Shown here piece after piece: positions 1-10,890 of a stretch of 64,000 nt of DNA. The notes beneath the pieces are model-generated. The model was not told where the DNA came from. It did no database searches and worked only from the letters and a program-made list of their open reading frames with translations. The translations under genes and the position numbers were made by a program. Origin of the DNA: Wurfbainia villosa (lineage: Eukaryota; Streptophyta; Magnoliopsida; Zingiberales; Zingiberaceae); NCBI GenBank assembly GCA_025175895.1, contig CM046000.1, positions 40,336,720-40,400,719 of the forward strand, in the 5' to 3' direction. How positions within the stretch are numbered: position 1 is the first letter of the stretch; each line of letters opens with the position of its first letter.

Positions 1-888
1 ATAGCCTACATTAGGGACCATGAGGAGGAGTTGGATCTTGGCCACCCATGGATCAAGCCCACATAAAGTCCGATCCACTAATGATGATCCAATCCACTAA
101 AGGTTCATCATTGATCTACCTCACCAACCCCCATATGATAATATGGGATCCATATATTATTTGTACATTTTCTCCCCGTGTTTAAGATCTCGAATGTCCG
201 TCGATTAATTAATTTACTGATCATTAATTAATCAACAGCTAACTCCTTGAGTAGTACCACTCAACCTTTTCATCATGTCGGACCAAGTCCACTAGCAGGG
301 TTTACATGATGAACCTTATGAGCTCCTCAAGGGGACATCATCATCCTAATATATAGAACAAGGTTTCCTCCTATAATCAATGGCACACCATATAAATAAT
401 ATCATCTCCTAACTTACCGAGCCTATCGATTTAATCTATAAATCTCGCCCATTGGTAAATCAAAGAGATGAGTACTAAGTATATGTGCCTGTATTATATC
501 GGGATTAAGAACATGTACTAAATAATATCTTAGGTTCGATTCGATTATGTAGTCAGCAATAAATCAAATCACCTCTAAGTTGGTCCTGCTCAATACACAC
601 AAAGTGCACTAGTGTGATTCTATGGTCAAGACAAACCAATACCAAATCACACTGCAACCATTCCGATGGTTTGTCCAAAGTCATCTCGGTTGTGAGCCTT
701 TACTTATACTTTTCAAGGGGCCGATAACATGATCTCCTGTGTAACGCCACACACCATGTTATCTACAATGTAAAGTATTAGACAATATTGCATAACCATA
801 AAAATATGCAAACAATGATCTTGTGATTCTTATTCCAAAATAAAGATGTTCATACAAAAGATAGACTTTTCAGTATACATCCCTACCA
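1..888 (-). repeat. Partial LTR, family A1, minus strand
   Basis: This is the reverse complement of the U3 part of the A1 LTR that starts at 3166. The LTR start (TGGTAGGGATG, against TGTTGGGATG elsewhere) lies at about 888 and the sequence runs leftwards out of the window. The rest of U3, R and U5 would lie to the left. No internal domain adjoins it on the right, so it is either the 5' LTR of a minus-strand element continuing to the left, or a solo LTR. It forms a long inverted repeat with 3166-4050. Confidence 0.88.
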
Positions 889-1190
889 TCGTCTATTCCC
901 TAACTCAACACTTTGCCCACTTCCTGCATCGTCTCTTCCCTACTCAGCACTCGGCCCACTTTCCGAGTCGTCTCTTCCCTAACTCAACACTCTTCCTGCT
1001 TCCCGAGTCGTCTCTTCCCTACTTGGCACTCTGCCTCCTTCTTGAGTCGTCTACTTGTTAACTCGGCTCTCAGCCAACCTCCTGAATCAGTCCTCTTTAT
1101 AGGCTCAGCTATCGGCCTACTTCCTGAGTCAGTCCTTTCCCCTGACTCCACCCTCTCAGCAATTAGCCATATTATTGTAGTATCATTAGC
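889..1190. repeat. Minisatellite, about 40-bp unit, about 7 copies
   Basis: Successive units begin with CGTCT(C/A)TTCCCTA or CAGTCCT and end with TCCTGAGT or similar, with a period of about 40 bp. Later units are more diverged. Short open frames in both directions across it are by-products of the repeat and not treated as genes. Confidence 0.75.
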
Positions 1191-1879
1191 CACCCCCTCC
1201 AAAATAGTTAGACTAGTCATTTTGTTTGATGTTAGTAACATGAATGCACCACTTTCACTCCTATTCTTGTTAATGCTTCGAGTCCTGCGCACTCCCTCTT
1301 AACTTGACGACTACTTAGCTGCCTCTTTCCCATTTATGGGCCTCACCCATTGATTCTGTATTTTGGGTCGAGATACTCATGTTTCTTCCACCTCACTTTA
1401 ACAAAGTAGGATATTTATATAATTATCTATCAGTCCCATCCCATTAACATTCTAGGATAAAATATTTTAATACCTGAGCTCCAGATACCCCACATCTTTA
1501 CGGTCATTTTCATCATCTTCCTTCTTACTAAAATTCTAAATTCCCCGCTTCATCCAATAACCCCATTCAGTAGGTATTTTGTGTATGAGTTTTTTTGTTA
1601 GTATGAAAAGGTTCCTTTTACTCTCTCAGTCTTCACCTCTTAACCCCTCAAGTAAGTGGCATTCCTTCTCCTTTGTTTTCCTTTATTTATGGCCCCCCCT
1701 TCTCAAAAACCTAGCCAAACTCCTTGATTCGAAACCATATCCACATGCATAGATGTCTCCCATCACTTTTGCAAAGACAAAGAATTGTATATCTCCAAGA
1801 GCATTAGGTGTTTCTTTGCCTCCCTTGATCAGCGACCCCATCGTCCTCCTCCTCAACACTATTGTTTCATCCTAAACCA
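1191..1879. other. Unassigned sequence without a gene
   Basis: AT-rich stretch with no recognisable LTR, tRNA or conserved protein motif. Its last part probably belongs to the upstream end of the decayed transposon reading frame that follows. Confidence 0.5.
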
Positions 1880-2585
1880 ACTAGAAAATGGTCTCTGCCT
1901 TCCCATCCCATCTATATATTTTGATCTTTTATATTTTTACCAAATAGCTGTAAACTAGTTGGCCCCCAATTCCTTTCGAATCTTAGCGAGCATGGTCATT
2001 ATCTTTAAGCATCTAGAGCTCCCTTTGTCCCCACAGATATTCCATTGTCTATTTCACCTAAAGACATCAGTTGTTGGGGTATTTTACTTCGTCGGTCATC
2101 CGAATTATCAATTTTTCTAGGATTTACCCTCCTCCCACAAGGGATTGGAGGGAATTATACTTTCTTGCTTGACTCCCTACCCCTTTACCATACTCTGAGA
2201 CCTAGCGAATTGATCTTCCTGACCTCCCCCTTCCAAGAATGCCGACTAAAATGCCCCTTTCCATACGTCATGAAAGTTCTCCGAGAACACCAATACAATT
2301 CTATCTTACTTCTGGACACTCATCTTCTAGGTCATTTTGGGTTGCCCCCCATCATTCCAAACAATAGCGTCTTGATAGGTGGTGTACTATTACATCCCCT
2401 TTTTAAGTAGTGTGTGGCTTTTCTAGCAACAAATTACTTATGACATTCTTCTATGTTATAGATGACTTAATGCAGAAGGTTATTCCATCCGAAGATCATC
2501 TCGCTTCTCACCAACCTCAACAAAACATTCCTTCTCCATCCCAAAGGAAATCTCCCCGATTGAGGGGAGAACCTTCTACTCATAC
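1880..2585 (+). pseudogene. Decayed gypsy-type transposon N-terminal domain (Transposase_28-like)
   Basis: Reading across stops and frame changes gives the segments LAPNSFRILASMVIIF, LELPLSPQIFHCLFHLK, FYFVGHP and DLPSSHKG. These resemble the plant family that Pfam calls 'putative gypsy type transposon' (Transposase_28), which is found at the start of some plant transposon proteins. The first half reads in a frame with a TAG just before LAPN. Further downstream the frame shifts, and the open frames 2045-2410 and 2410-2670 are pieces of different frames. A hydrophilic tail with KSPRL follows and is cut by the end of the D LTR near 2586. The family match is from memory of its motifs, not from a search, so the assignment is tentative. 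No function remains. Confidence 0.5.
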
Positions 2586-3165
2586 TGTAGGGATAAATCT
2601 GGATCGTGACATTCACAATATCATAGGCGAATATTTCGCACAATCGCAATGGAAACTAAATATAAACTGAATCCCTATAGAGATCCATGCAAAATATATA
2701 AATCATTTCGATTAACCTACTTTGTCTAGATCTTATCTAGAAGGAGAAGTATACCTTCGATGTGAGCCCTTCGCAATCCTGCAAATCCAAGCGCTACTGG
2801 ATCTCAATATGGTAAGTATAACTGTATCTCCACAGTATCCACACTGACACTCAGCAATTTTGGAGTCACGTTGTGCTAGCAACCCTAGCAAACGCCAAGA
2901 ACACTTGGAAGAAAAGGATGGAGGAGAAGGAGAAGAACTCTTGGCTTGCCTCTTGTGTTACATGCTCAAAAACATTAGACCACAAAGCTTTCACGTCGAA
3001 AGCATTTCAATAGCCACCAAGTCATCAACTCCTATTACTCCTAATGAATACCATGACCCTTGGTATTCTCTTTCATCAATACAAAAAATCTCTCATCTCC
3101 TCATCATGAATACCAAGACCCTTGGTATTCCCATGCATGTTTAATCACATTAATCACGCATGATG
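2586..3165 (-). repeat. Family D 3' LTR, distal half (R-U5)
   Basis: On the minus strand this continues the LTR that begins at 60402 and is broken at 59268 by the A1 array. Together the halves make about 1.7 kb, a usual length for large plant copia LTRs. The likely LTR end is CCCTACA (minus strand) at 2586, where the decayed transposon frame on the left begins. Two copies of a short palindrome, GAATACCA(N7)TGGTATTC, lie near 3045 and 3108. The break-point flank TGATG (3161-3165) matches TGATC (59268-59272) at four of five positions. Confidence 0.72.
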
Positions 3166-4073
3166 TGTTGGGATGTATATTGAAAAGTCTATCTTTTGTA
3201 TGAACATCTTTATTTTTGAAATAAGAATCACATGATCATTGTTTGCATATTTATGGTTATGCATATTGTCTAATATATTACATTGTAGATAACATGGCGT
3301 GTAGTGTCACACGGGAGATAATATTATCAATACCTTGTAAAGTATAAGTAGAGGCTCACAACCGAGATGGTTATGGACAAACTATTGGAATGGTTGTAGT
3401 GTGATTTGGTATTGGTTTTTTTTTACCATAGAATCACACTAGTACACTTTGTGTGTATTGAGCAGGACCGACTTAGAGGTGATTCAATTTATTGCTGACT
3501 ACATAATCGAATCGGACCTCAGATATTATGTTGTACATGCTCTTAATCCCGAAATTATAACGGGAAAATATACTTAGTATTCATTTCTTTGATTTACCAA
3601 TGGGCGAGCTTTATAGAGTAAATCGATAGGCTCGGTAAGTTGGGAAATGGTATTATTTATATGGTGTGTCGTTGATTATAGGAGAAAACTGTGTCCTATA
3701 TATTAGGATGATGATGTCACCTTGAGGAGCTCATAAGGTTCATCATGTAAACCCAGGCAGGTAGACTTGGTTCGGCATGATGATAAGGTTCAGTGGTACT
3801 ACTCATGGAGTTAGATGTTGATTAATTAATTGTCAGTAAATTAATTAATTGACAGACATTCGAAATCTTAAACATGGGGAGATAAATGTACAAATAATAT
3901 ATGGAGCCCATATTAACTTATGGGGGTTGGTGAGGTAGATCAATGATAATCCTCTAGTAGAATGGATTATCATTAATGCAACGGAATTTATGTGGGCTTG
4001 ATCCATTGGGTGGCCAAGATCCAACTCCTCCTCATGGTCCCTATTATAGCCTATTAAACCCTCATGGAGCCTA

Positions 4074-4283
4074 TATCCAATGGTGGAAAATAAAACTCTA
4101 GATCCGATGGTGGAAAATAAAACTCTAGATCTGACGGTGGAGATTAAATCTCGAGATACAACGGTGGAGATTAAATCCTTAGATCCGACGGTGGAGATTG
4201 AATCTATAGATCTGACGATTGAGATTAAATCCTTAGATCTGACGGTTGAGATTAAATCCCTAGATCCGACGGTGGAGATTAAA
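4074..4283 (+). repeat. 27-bp U3 minisatellite in A1 LTR 1
   Basis: Seven full units plus a partial eighth, of the type ATCCGACGGTGGAGATTAAA plus seven bases. Because 27 is a multiple of 3, the array is open in one frame and gives a 9-residue repeat peptide, which I take as an artefact. It lies immediately upstream of the TATA box. Confidence 0.92.
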
Positions 4284-4302
4284 GGAGGCTTAGGTCTAAC
4301 TC

Positions 4303-4309
4303 TATAAAA
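4303..4309 (+). promoter_or_regulatory. TATA box of A1 LTR 1
   Basis: TATAAAA about 20 bp after the minisatellite, in the place expected for the U3 promoter that starts the element's RNA. Confidence 0.7.
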
Positions 4310-4641
4310 GGAGGCTAGGGGTGGGCAGCAAGAGCATTGAAGAGGAGATTAGGGTTTGGGTGGCTAGGGCTTGGAGGCTTGGGCGGCTAGGGTTTTGGGG
4401 AATCCTTGGGAGGCAAGGATTCCATTCTCTTCTCCTTGGCCGGCACCCAACTTTCTCTTCTCAACCTTGGCCGGTGCTCATCTTCTTCTTCCTCTTCTCC
4501 TCGGCCGATGGAAACAAGGGTTAAGGTTGTTCCTTGGAGCTCTAGGCTGGTGTCCACTCCTCCACCTCTCTTTGGGCCGGTGGCAAGCTTCAAGTTTGTA
4601 GCTTGTTGGTTGGTCCTAGATAGAGTAGAGTTTTGTTTTAT

Positions 4642-4680
4642 AATCTTCCTTTGTTCGGGGTGAACAAAGAAAGGAAGATT
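4642..4680 (+). promoter_or_regulatory. Leader hairpin in A1 LTR 1
   Basis: AATCTTCCTTTGTTC pairs with GAACAAAG plus AAAGGAAGATT, with a GGGGT loop and a four-base bulge. The same structure recurs in the other A1 LTRs, and A2 has a shorter version (TTGTTCGC/GCGAACAA). Role unknown. Confidence 0.55.
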
Positions 4681-4916
4681 GGTGATCTAGGAGGCTTCGA
4701 CTTTTGGAAGATCGTCGCCCACATGGCGTCTAAAAGGAGGAAGGACATACAATAGAAGATCGAGGGGTATAATGCTTGCTTATGATGTTTTCTTATTTTA
4801 TACATGTTGTATGTTTTGTTATGTGGTTAAATTTACTTTGACCAAGATACAAACGTAAAAACCAGCGATCCGTACATCGTCTATTCCGTGGCTAATCGTA
4901 GAATAGAGGTTGGTTG

Positions 4917-4939
4917 CTTGAACAACAAGTTTGTTCAAG
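4917..4939 (+). promoter_or_regulatory. Conserved U5 hairpin in A1 LTR 1
   Basis: Perfect 9-bp arms CTTGAACAA and TTGTTCAAG around a 5-base loop. It is present in A1, A2 and A3 LTRs, with the loop differing (CAAGT or CTAGT) while the arms are kept. Confidence 0.6.
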
Positions 4940-5094
4940 TGACCACTCTAATTGAATATCACGATGATGGAACGGTTGCTTGGGTAATCCCTTTTTGTCA
5001 AGGATTATTTTTTTTTAATCCGGAGACATAGACGGGATGGCCATGAACAAGCGACCAAGTTGAAGTTGAAAGCGAAGTTTCCCCTCCCTTCAAG

Positions 5095-5106
5095 TGGTTT
5101 CAGAGC
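5095..5106 (+). other. Primer-binding site of INT1
   Basis: TGGTTTCAGAGC, two bases after the LTR. It differs by one base from the initiator tRNA-Met complement TGGTATCAGAGC. Confidence 0.8.
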
Positions 5107-6145
5107 CATGGTTTCCGATTTTGTTTGTTTATGATTTGGTTAATTTTATGCACTTATCATATATTGTATGTGTCGGATAATAGTAGAATGTGCGTAGGTT
5201 AACTTTTTGGTTGCAGGCATAGGATCCAACTATTATAGCCATATATGTGTATGTGATTGTATGTGTGTAATTGTTTAATTTTTAAATCCTCAGGGTTAAC
5301 GAGGCTAGTCTTTAATTTTGTAATTAAGTACGGCATTGTTTAGCCACTCTTTTTATTTTAGTTTAATTTCGATCTAGATTTCATGTACACTCCTTCATGG
5401 AGTATAGGATCGATGGATATAAATTAAAATAGTTTTTCTCGGCTCGGATCTTCGGATGGCTTGTACATGGCGTATAGAGGAGCGGACGAGATGGCGATAC
5501 GACGGGAGGCATATTGAAGACAAAAGCCATAATAGTTGGAAAATATTTTTTTCAAATTTATTGCTTTATGTTCGATATGCATGTCGTAGGCTAGGAAAAT
5601 TCCTCAATTTTTAATTACTAAGTGGGAGAGGGATATTTTTATAAATTCCCATGGCCTCCATTATGATTTGACATGTGATGCAAAACAACTTGCGCGTCAG
5701 CTATGAGTGCCTTCCTCCCCATCAGATGAGTTTGTTTTGCAGATCATAGCGTCGAATATGGTTATAGGAATTTATTTAGGAGCGTGTGTACTTCCCCATC
5801 GGAAGGCATATAACCCGAGATAATTTTCTTGGTATCGAGTAATGGTGAACACTTAGATGCAAATAAAAGTATCCTCCCCATCGGAGTCACTGCTTTTATT
5901 TGTCGGGTCGAAGAGGAACCAACTATTAATTTTATTTGTCAAAAAGTTAGGTTGACAAGATAATAAAATTAATGGGTAAAACCTCCACTTACAAATGTAG
6001 AATTCATATATGTCCACACGATCATGGCATACGATAATCTCGGAGTTTTGAGGTGTTGGTTGATTTTGAAATTTTATTGTTTGAGGAATCAATACATTTT
6101 TGAAATATAAAGTTTTAATCTATGTGATTCTTAGGTTTTTCAAAA
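5107..6145 (+). other. Untranslated leader of INT1
   Basis: About 1 kb between primer-binding site and gag, with no conserved open frame. Homologous leaders follow LTR 2, LTR 3 and the A2 and A3 5' LTRs. TG-rich and AT-rich stretches and a gag-proximal block near 5870-6100 are shared by all copies. Confidence 0.8.
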
Positions 6146-6926
6146 ATAACTTTCAACCCACTTGCTGTGATACTAAAGGAAAATAAACTTACTGGACCCA
6201 ATTATATTGATTGGAAGAGGAATCTTGACTGCTGAGGAATACAAATATGTACTCCTCGAAGAGTGCCCTTCTAAGCCTGCGGATGATTCTGGGGAAAAGG
6301 AGAAGGAGAGTTATAAGAAGTGGATTAAGGCCGATGAGATGGCGCGGTGTTACATTTTGGCATCTATGTCAAATATACTGCAACATCAGCATCAAGCCAT
6401 GCCCACTTCTTATGACATGATGCTCAATCTCAAAGAACTTTTTGGACAATAGAATCGGGCTGCTAGGCAGGAAGCCATGAGGAACTTGATGACGACCACC
6501 ATGATCATGGGAACACCCATCAGGGATCATGTTCTCAAGATGATGGGTCATTTGAATGAGCTGGAAGTCCTCGGAGCTGAGATCGATGGGGAAACTCAGG
6601 TCGATATCATTTTCCAGTCTCTACCTAGGAGTTTTGAGCAGTTTTGCTTGAACTACAATATGAACAAAAGGTTGTATTCATTAGCGGAGCTTATGATAGA
6701 ACTCCAGGCGGCAGAGGGGCTTTTTCATCGGAGTGCTCAGACACAGGCCATGGTTACCCAAAAGGTTTCTACTTCTAAGCCGAAAGGCAAGAAGAAGAAG
6801 AAACAAGCAGGGGCAAAGGTGGCGGGAGGAACTCAGGGTGGAGTGAAGAAGCCGAAAGGCAAGTGCTTCACATGCAAGCAAACTGGACACTGGAAGAAGG
6901 ACTGCCTCAATCGAAAGCAGAACAAA
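6146..6926 (+). pseudogene. gag: INT1 gag (broken)
   Basis: Gag forms the retrotransposon particle in the cytoplasm. The start codon is lost: ATA at 6146-6148 where INT2 and INT3 have ATG. An 11-bp deletion near 6230, between two CTTGAC repeats, shifts the frame after the segment TGPNYIDWKRNL. TAG at 6450-6452 replaces a CAG that INT3 keeps. After that the frame reads on from 6477 through the capsid-like region to the zinc knuckle at 6864-6905 (Cys-X2-Cys-X4-His-X4-Cys, CFTCKQTGHWKKDC), preceded by a Lys-rich stretch. It is not functional. Confidence 0.9.
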
Positions 6927-9559
6927 GGTATATATTTTGGTATAGTCATTGAAACATGTTTAGCGGTGTTATCTACCAGCACCTGGTGTGTAGATATGGG
7001 AGTCACCGATCATGTCTGCAATACTTTGTAGGGGTTCCACGAAACCAGACGACTGGATGAAGGGGAGATTACCGTATACTTGGGCGACGCCACGAAGGTA
7101 GCGGCTATTGCAGTGGGAGATGTCTATTTGTCTTTTGAGAGGAATAAAGTTTTGGTTCTTAAAAATTGCCTTTATGTACCTTTATTTAGAAAGAATTTGA
7201 TTTCGGTTTCTAAATTATTTATGGATGGATATTCTATTTTTTAAGGACAGAGTTGTTATAAAAAGGAATAGGGAGATTCTCTTTTCTGGTGCACTGATAG
7301 GAAATTTATATACACTTGAACGAAAAGCTCCCACGATGCAAATAGAAGTGAATAACTCATCTTCTAATTCCAATAAGAGAAAAGAACCTTCGAAGATGAA
7401 CCAAACATATCTTTGGCATCTAAGGCTTGGTCATATTAACCAAAGCAGAATTCAAAGGTTGATAGCTGATGGACCTTTTGAGTTCAATAGTGGTGGAAGA
7501 CTTCCCAACCTGCAATCTTGCTTGGAGGGTAAAATGACCAAGAGGGCTTTTAAGGCCAAGGGGTATAGAGCCAAAGATGTGTTGGAATTGGTTCATTCTG
7601 ATTTGTGTGGTCTTATGTCTATCCAGGCTAGAGGTGGTTTTGAGTATTTCATCTCTTTCATAGACGATTATTCAAGATATGGATACATTTACTTGATGCA
7701 CCACAAGTTTGAATGCTTTGACAAGTTCAAAGAATTCAAGGCTAATGTGGAGAAATGTCAAGGTAAAAGTATCAAGACACTACGATCTGATTGTGGTGGT
7801 GAGTACTTCTTGGGAGAGTTTAGGAATTACTTATTAGAGGCTGGGATTCAATCCCAATTGTCTCCACCTGGCACACCCCAGCAGAATGGTGTAGCAGAGC
7901 GAAGGAATAGGACTCTTATGAAGATGGTTAGATCGATGATGAGTTATTCTGAGTTGCCAGATTCGTTCTGGGGATATGCTCTCTAGATACGGTAGTGTAT
8001 ATTCTGAACTTAGTACCATCTAAATCAGTGCCTTCTACTCCCACAGAATTGTGGACTAGGTGAAAGCCTAGTTTAAGACATATTCGGATTTGGGAGAGTC
8101 TAGCACATGTGCTGAAGGCAAATGGTGGTAAGTTGGAACCTCGTACTGAAGTGTGCATGTTAGTTGGCTATCCTAGAGAAATGAAAGGTGGTTTGTTTTA
8201 TAGTCCTAGAAATTAGAGGGTGATCGTTAGCACAAACGCCAGATTTCTAGAGGAAGACTATGTGATGAACCACAAGCCTATGAGTAAGATTGTTCTGGAG
8301 GAATTGAAAGGGGAAGTCACTACTTCAGTACCACCGGTACAAGAGGATATACCACAAGTCACTGCACCTAATGTCATAGAGGATACATAGGTGATACCTT
8401 GTCGTAGTGGGAGGGTTGTGAGACAGCCTAATAGATTTATGTTCTTGGGAGAATCTTCTGATTTGGTCCTTGGCGAATATGAACCTGATCCCTAGACATA
8501 TGACGAGGCAATCCAAGATAAAGATGCGGTATGTTGGCAAAGTACAATAAATGCTGAGATTGAATATATGGATTCAAATCAGGTTTGGGAGCTAGTAGAA
8601 CTACCCAATAGTGTAAAAACCATTGGATGCAAGTGGATCTACAAAAGAAAGAGAGGAATAGATGGGAAGGTTGAGACCTTCAAAGCAAGGCTTGTTGCGA
8701 AGGGGTGTACTCAGAAAAAGGGTATCAATTATGAGACCTTTTCACCGGTATCCATACTTAAATCTATCTGAATTCTCTTATGTATTGTTGCTCATATGGA
8801 TTATGAGGTATGGCAGATGGATGTCAAGACAGCTTTTTTTAATTGAAGTCTTGAGGAAAACATCTATATGAAGCAACCAGAGGGATTTATTGCAAAGGGA
8901 AAAGAGCATCTTGTGTGCAAGCTTAATCGATCCATTTATGGATTGAAGCAAACTTCGAGATCTTGGAACATCCGCTTTGACGTGGTAATCCAGTCATATG
9001 GATTTATTCAAAGTTCGGATGAGTCTTGTGTATACAAGAGATGTGACGGAAATGTAGTGGTATTTCTTATACTATACGTAGATGACATTTTGTTAATTGG
9101 CAACAATGTCAAGGTGTTATCGGACGTAAGGGTATGGTTGTCCAAAAAGTTTGATATGAAGGACTTGGGAGAAGTGGGACACATCCTTGGGATGAAGGTT
9201 ATAAGGGATCGCAGGGAAAGGATGTTGTGCTTATCTCAAGCTTCATACATAGACACCATTATGGATTGTTTTAGAATGCAAAACTCCAAGAAAGGTTTTC
9301 TACCTTTCAGTCATGGAGTTCCTTTATCTAAGGAGATGTGTCCTAGAACATCTAAGGAGATAGAGAAGATGAAGGCAGTTCCTTATGCTTCGGCAGTAGG
9401 AAGCCTCATGTATGTGATGCATTGTACGAGATCGGATATCTGCTTTGCAGTAGGCATGGTTAGCAGATATCAGAGAAATCCAGGACAGAGACATTGGACT
9501 GTGGTAAAGCATATATTGAAGTATCTTAGAAGGACTAGGGATTAGTTGCTAGTTTACTA
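6927..9559 (+). pseudogene. pol: INT1 pol: protease, integrase, RT, part of RNase H (broken)
   Basis: Protease: the active-site DTG has become DMG (Asp 6993-6995, Met 6996-6998), and TAG follows at 7029-7031. Integrase (7225-7986): the HHCC domain (HLRLGHIN) has lost one Cys of its C-x2-C pair, while the Asp-Asp-Glu residues remain in HSDLCG, RSDCGGEY and NGVAERRNRT. A CT duplication near 7982 then shifts the frame. TGA near 8062 and TAG at 8214, 8388 and 8493 follow. RT keeps YVDD near 9080 but has TGA at 8769-8771 and has lost one of the two Glu codons of YEETFSP. The region stops in RNase H, where A2 is inserted. The rest is at 33235-33729. Confidence 0.92.
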
Positions 9560-10504
9560 TGTAAGAATGTATACTGAAAGCCTAGCTGTTTTTGTATGAA
9601 CATTTTTATTTTTAAATAAGAATCACATGATCATTGTTTGCACTTTATATATTTATTATATGTGTGATTATTGTCTAATATTTTACTTTGTAGATAACAT
9701 GGTTCTTGGTGTGGCACAGAAGATCATGTTATCAGTATCTTGTAGAATATAAGTAGAGGCTCACAACCAAGATGGTTTTGGACAAACCATTGGCATGGTT
9801 GTAGTGTAGCTTGGTATTGTTTTGTCTTGAACATAGAGTTACACTAGTACACTTAGGTGTATTGAGCAGGACCGACATAGAGGTGATTCAATTTATTGCA
9901 GACTACATAATTGAATCGGACCTCGGATATTATGTTGTACATACTCTTAATCCCGATATAATAACGGGCACATGTACTTAGTATTTATTTCTTTGATTTA
10001 CCAAAGGGTGAGATTTAAATGGATTAAATCAATATGTCCGGTAAGTTGGGAAATAATATTATATACATGGTGTGCCGTTGATTATAGGAGGAAACCGTGT
10101 CCTATATATTAGGTTGATGATGTCCCCTTGAGGTGCTCATAATGTTCATCATGTAAACCCAGCTGGTTGACTTCGTCAACATGATGATAAGGTTGAGTGG
10201 TACTACTCGAGGAGTTAGATGTTAATTAATTGATGGTCAGTAAATCAATTAATTGACGGACATTCGATATCTTAAACACGGGGAGATGGATGTACAAATA
10301 ATATATGGAGCCCATATTGATTTATGGGGGTTGGTGAGGTAGTTCAATGATGATCCTCTAGTGGAATGGAACATCATTGATGGATCAAGTTTGTGTTGTT
10401 CCGATCCATCGGGTGGCCAAGATCCAACTCCTCCTTATGGTTCCTATCGTAGCCTAATATAATCCTCAAGAAGCCTAGATCCAAGGATGTAAAACAAAAC
10501 TCTA

Positions 10505-10865
10505 AAACCAACGGTTGGGATGAAACCCTAGATCCGACGGTTGGGATGAAATCCTAGATCCGATGGTTGGGATGAAATCCTAGATCAAACGGTTGGGATG
10601 AAAGCCTAGATCCGACGATTGGGATGAAACCCTAGATCTGACAGTTGGGATGAAATCCTAGATCCGATGGTTGGGATGAAACCCTAGATCTTACGGTTGG
10701 GATGAAACCCTAGATTCGACGGTTGGGATGAAACCCTAGATCCGATGGTTGGGATGAAACCCAAGATCCGACGGTTGGGATGAAACACTAGATCCGACGG
10801 TTGGGATAAAACCCTAGATCCGACGGTGGAGATTAAATCCCTAGATCTGACGGTGGAGATTAAAG
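10505..10865 (+). repeat. 26-bp U3 minisatellite, A2 5' LTR, about 14 units
   Basis: Twelve units of the GACGGTTGGGATGAAACCC type are followed by two GACGGTGGAGATTAAA units like those of A1, ending about 20 bp before the TATA box. Confidence 0.9.
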
Positions 10866-10883
10866 TAGGCTTAAGCCCAATTC

Positions 10884-10890
10884 TATAAAT
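10884..10890 (+). promoter_or_regulatory. TATA box of A2 5' LTR
   Basis: TATAAAT just after the minisatellite, in the same place as in A1. Confidence 0.7.

Larger units (their letters stand above)
3166..5092 (+). repeat. A1 LTR 1 (5' LTR of INT1), 1,927 bp
   Basis: Starts TGTTGGGATG and ends CCCTCCCTTCA, directly before the primer-binding site. U3 carries a 27-bp minisatellite (4074-4283) followed by a TATA box. The transcribed part carries two hairpins: a long imperfect stem at 4642-4680 and a perfect 9-bp stem at 4917-4939. Confidence 0.92.

Noticed and set aside
2045..2410. 121-codon frame as a host gene
   Set aside because: It mixes frames of the decayed gypsy-type transposon relic, and its best family-like residues lie in the neighbouring frame.
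4074..4283. CRISPR-like array
   Set aside because: Units are directly adjacent without unique spacers, lie in a retrotransposon LTR, and recur in every LTR of the family.
4080..4307. Open frames with a 9-residue repeat (TVEIKSLDP type) in A1 and A3 LTRs
   Set aside because: They are the translation of the 27-bp U3 minisatellite (27 = 9 codons), upstream of the TATA box. No other protein signal is present.
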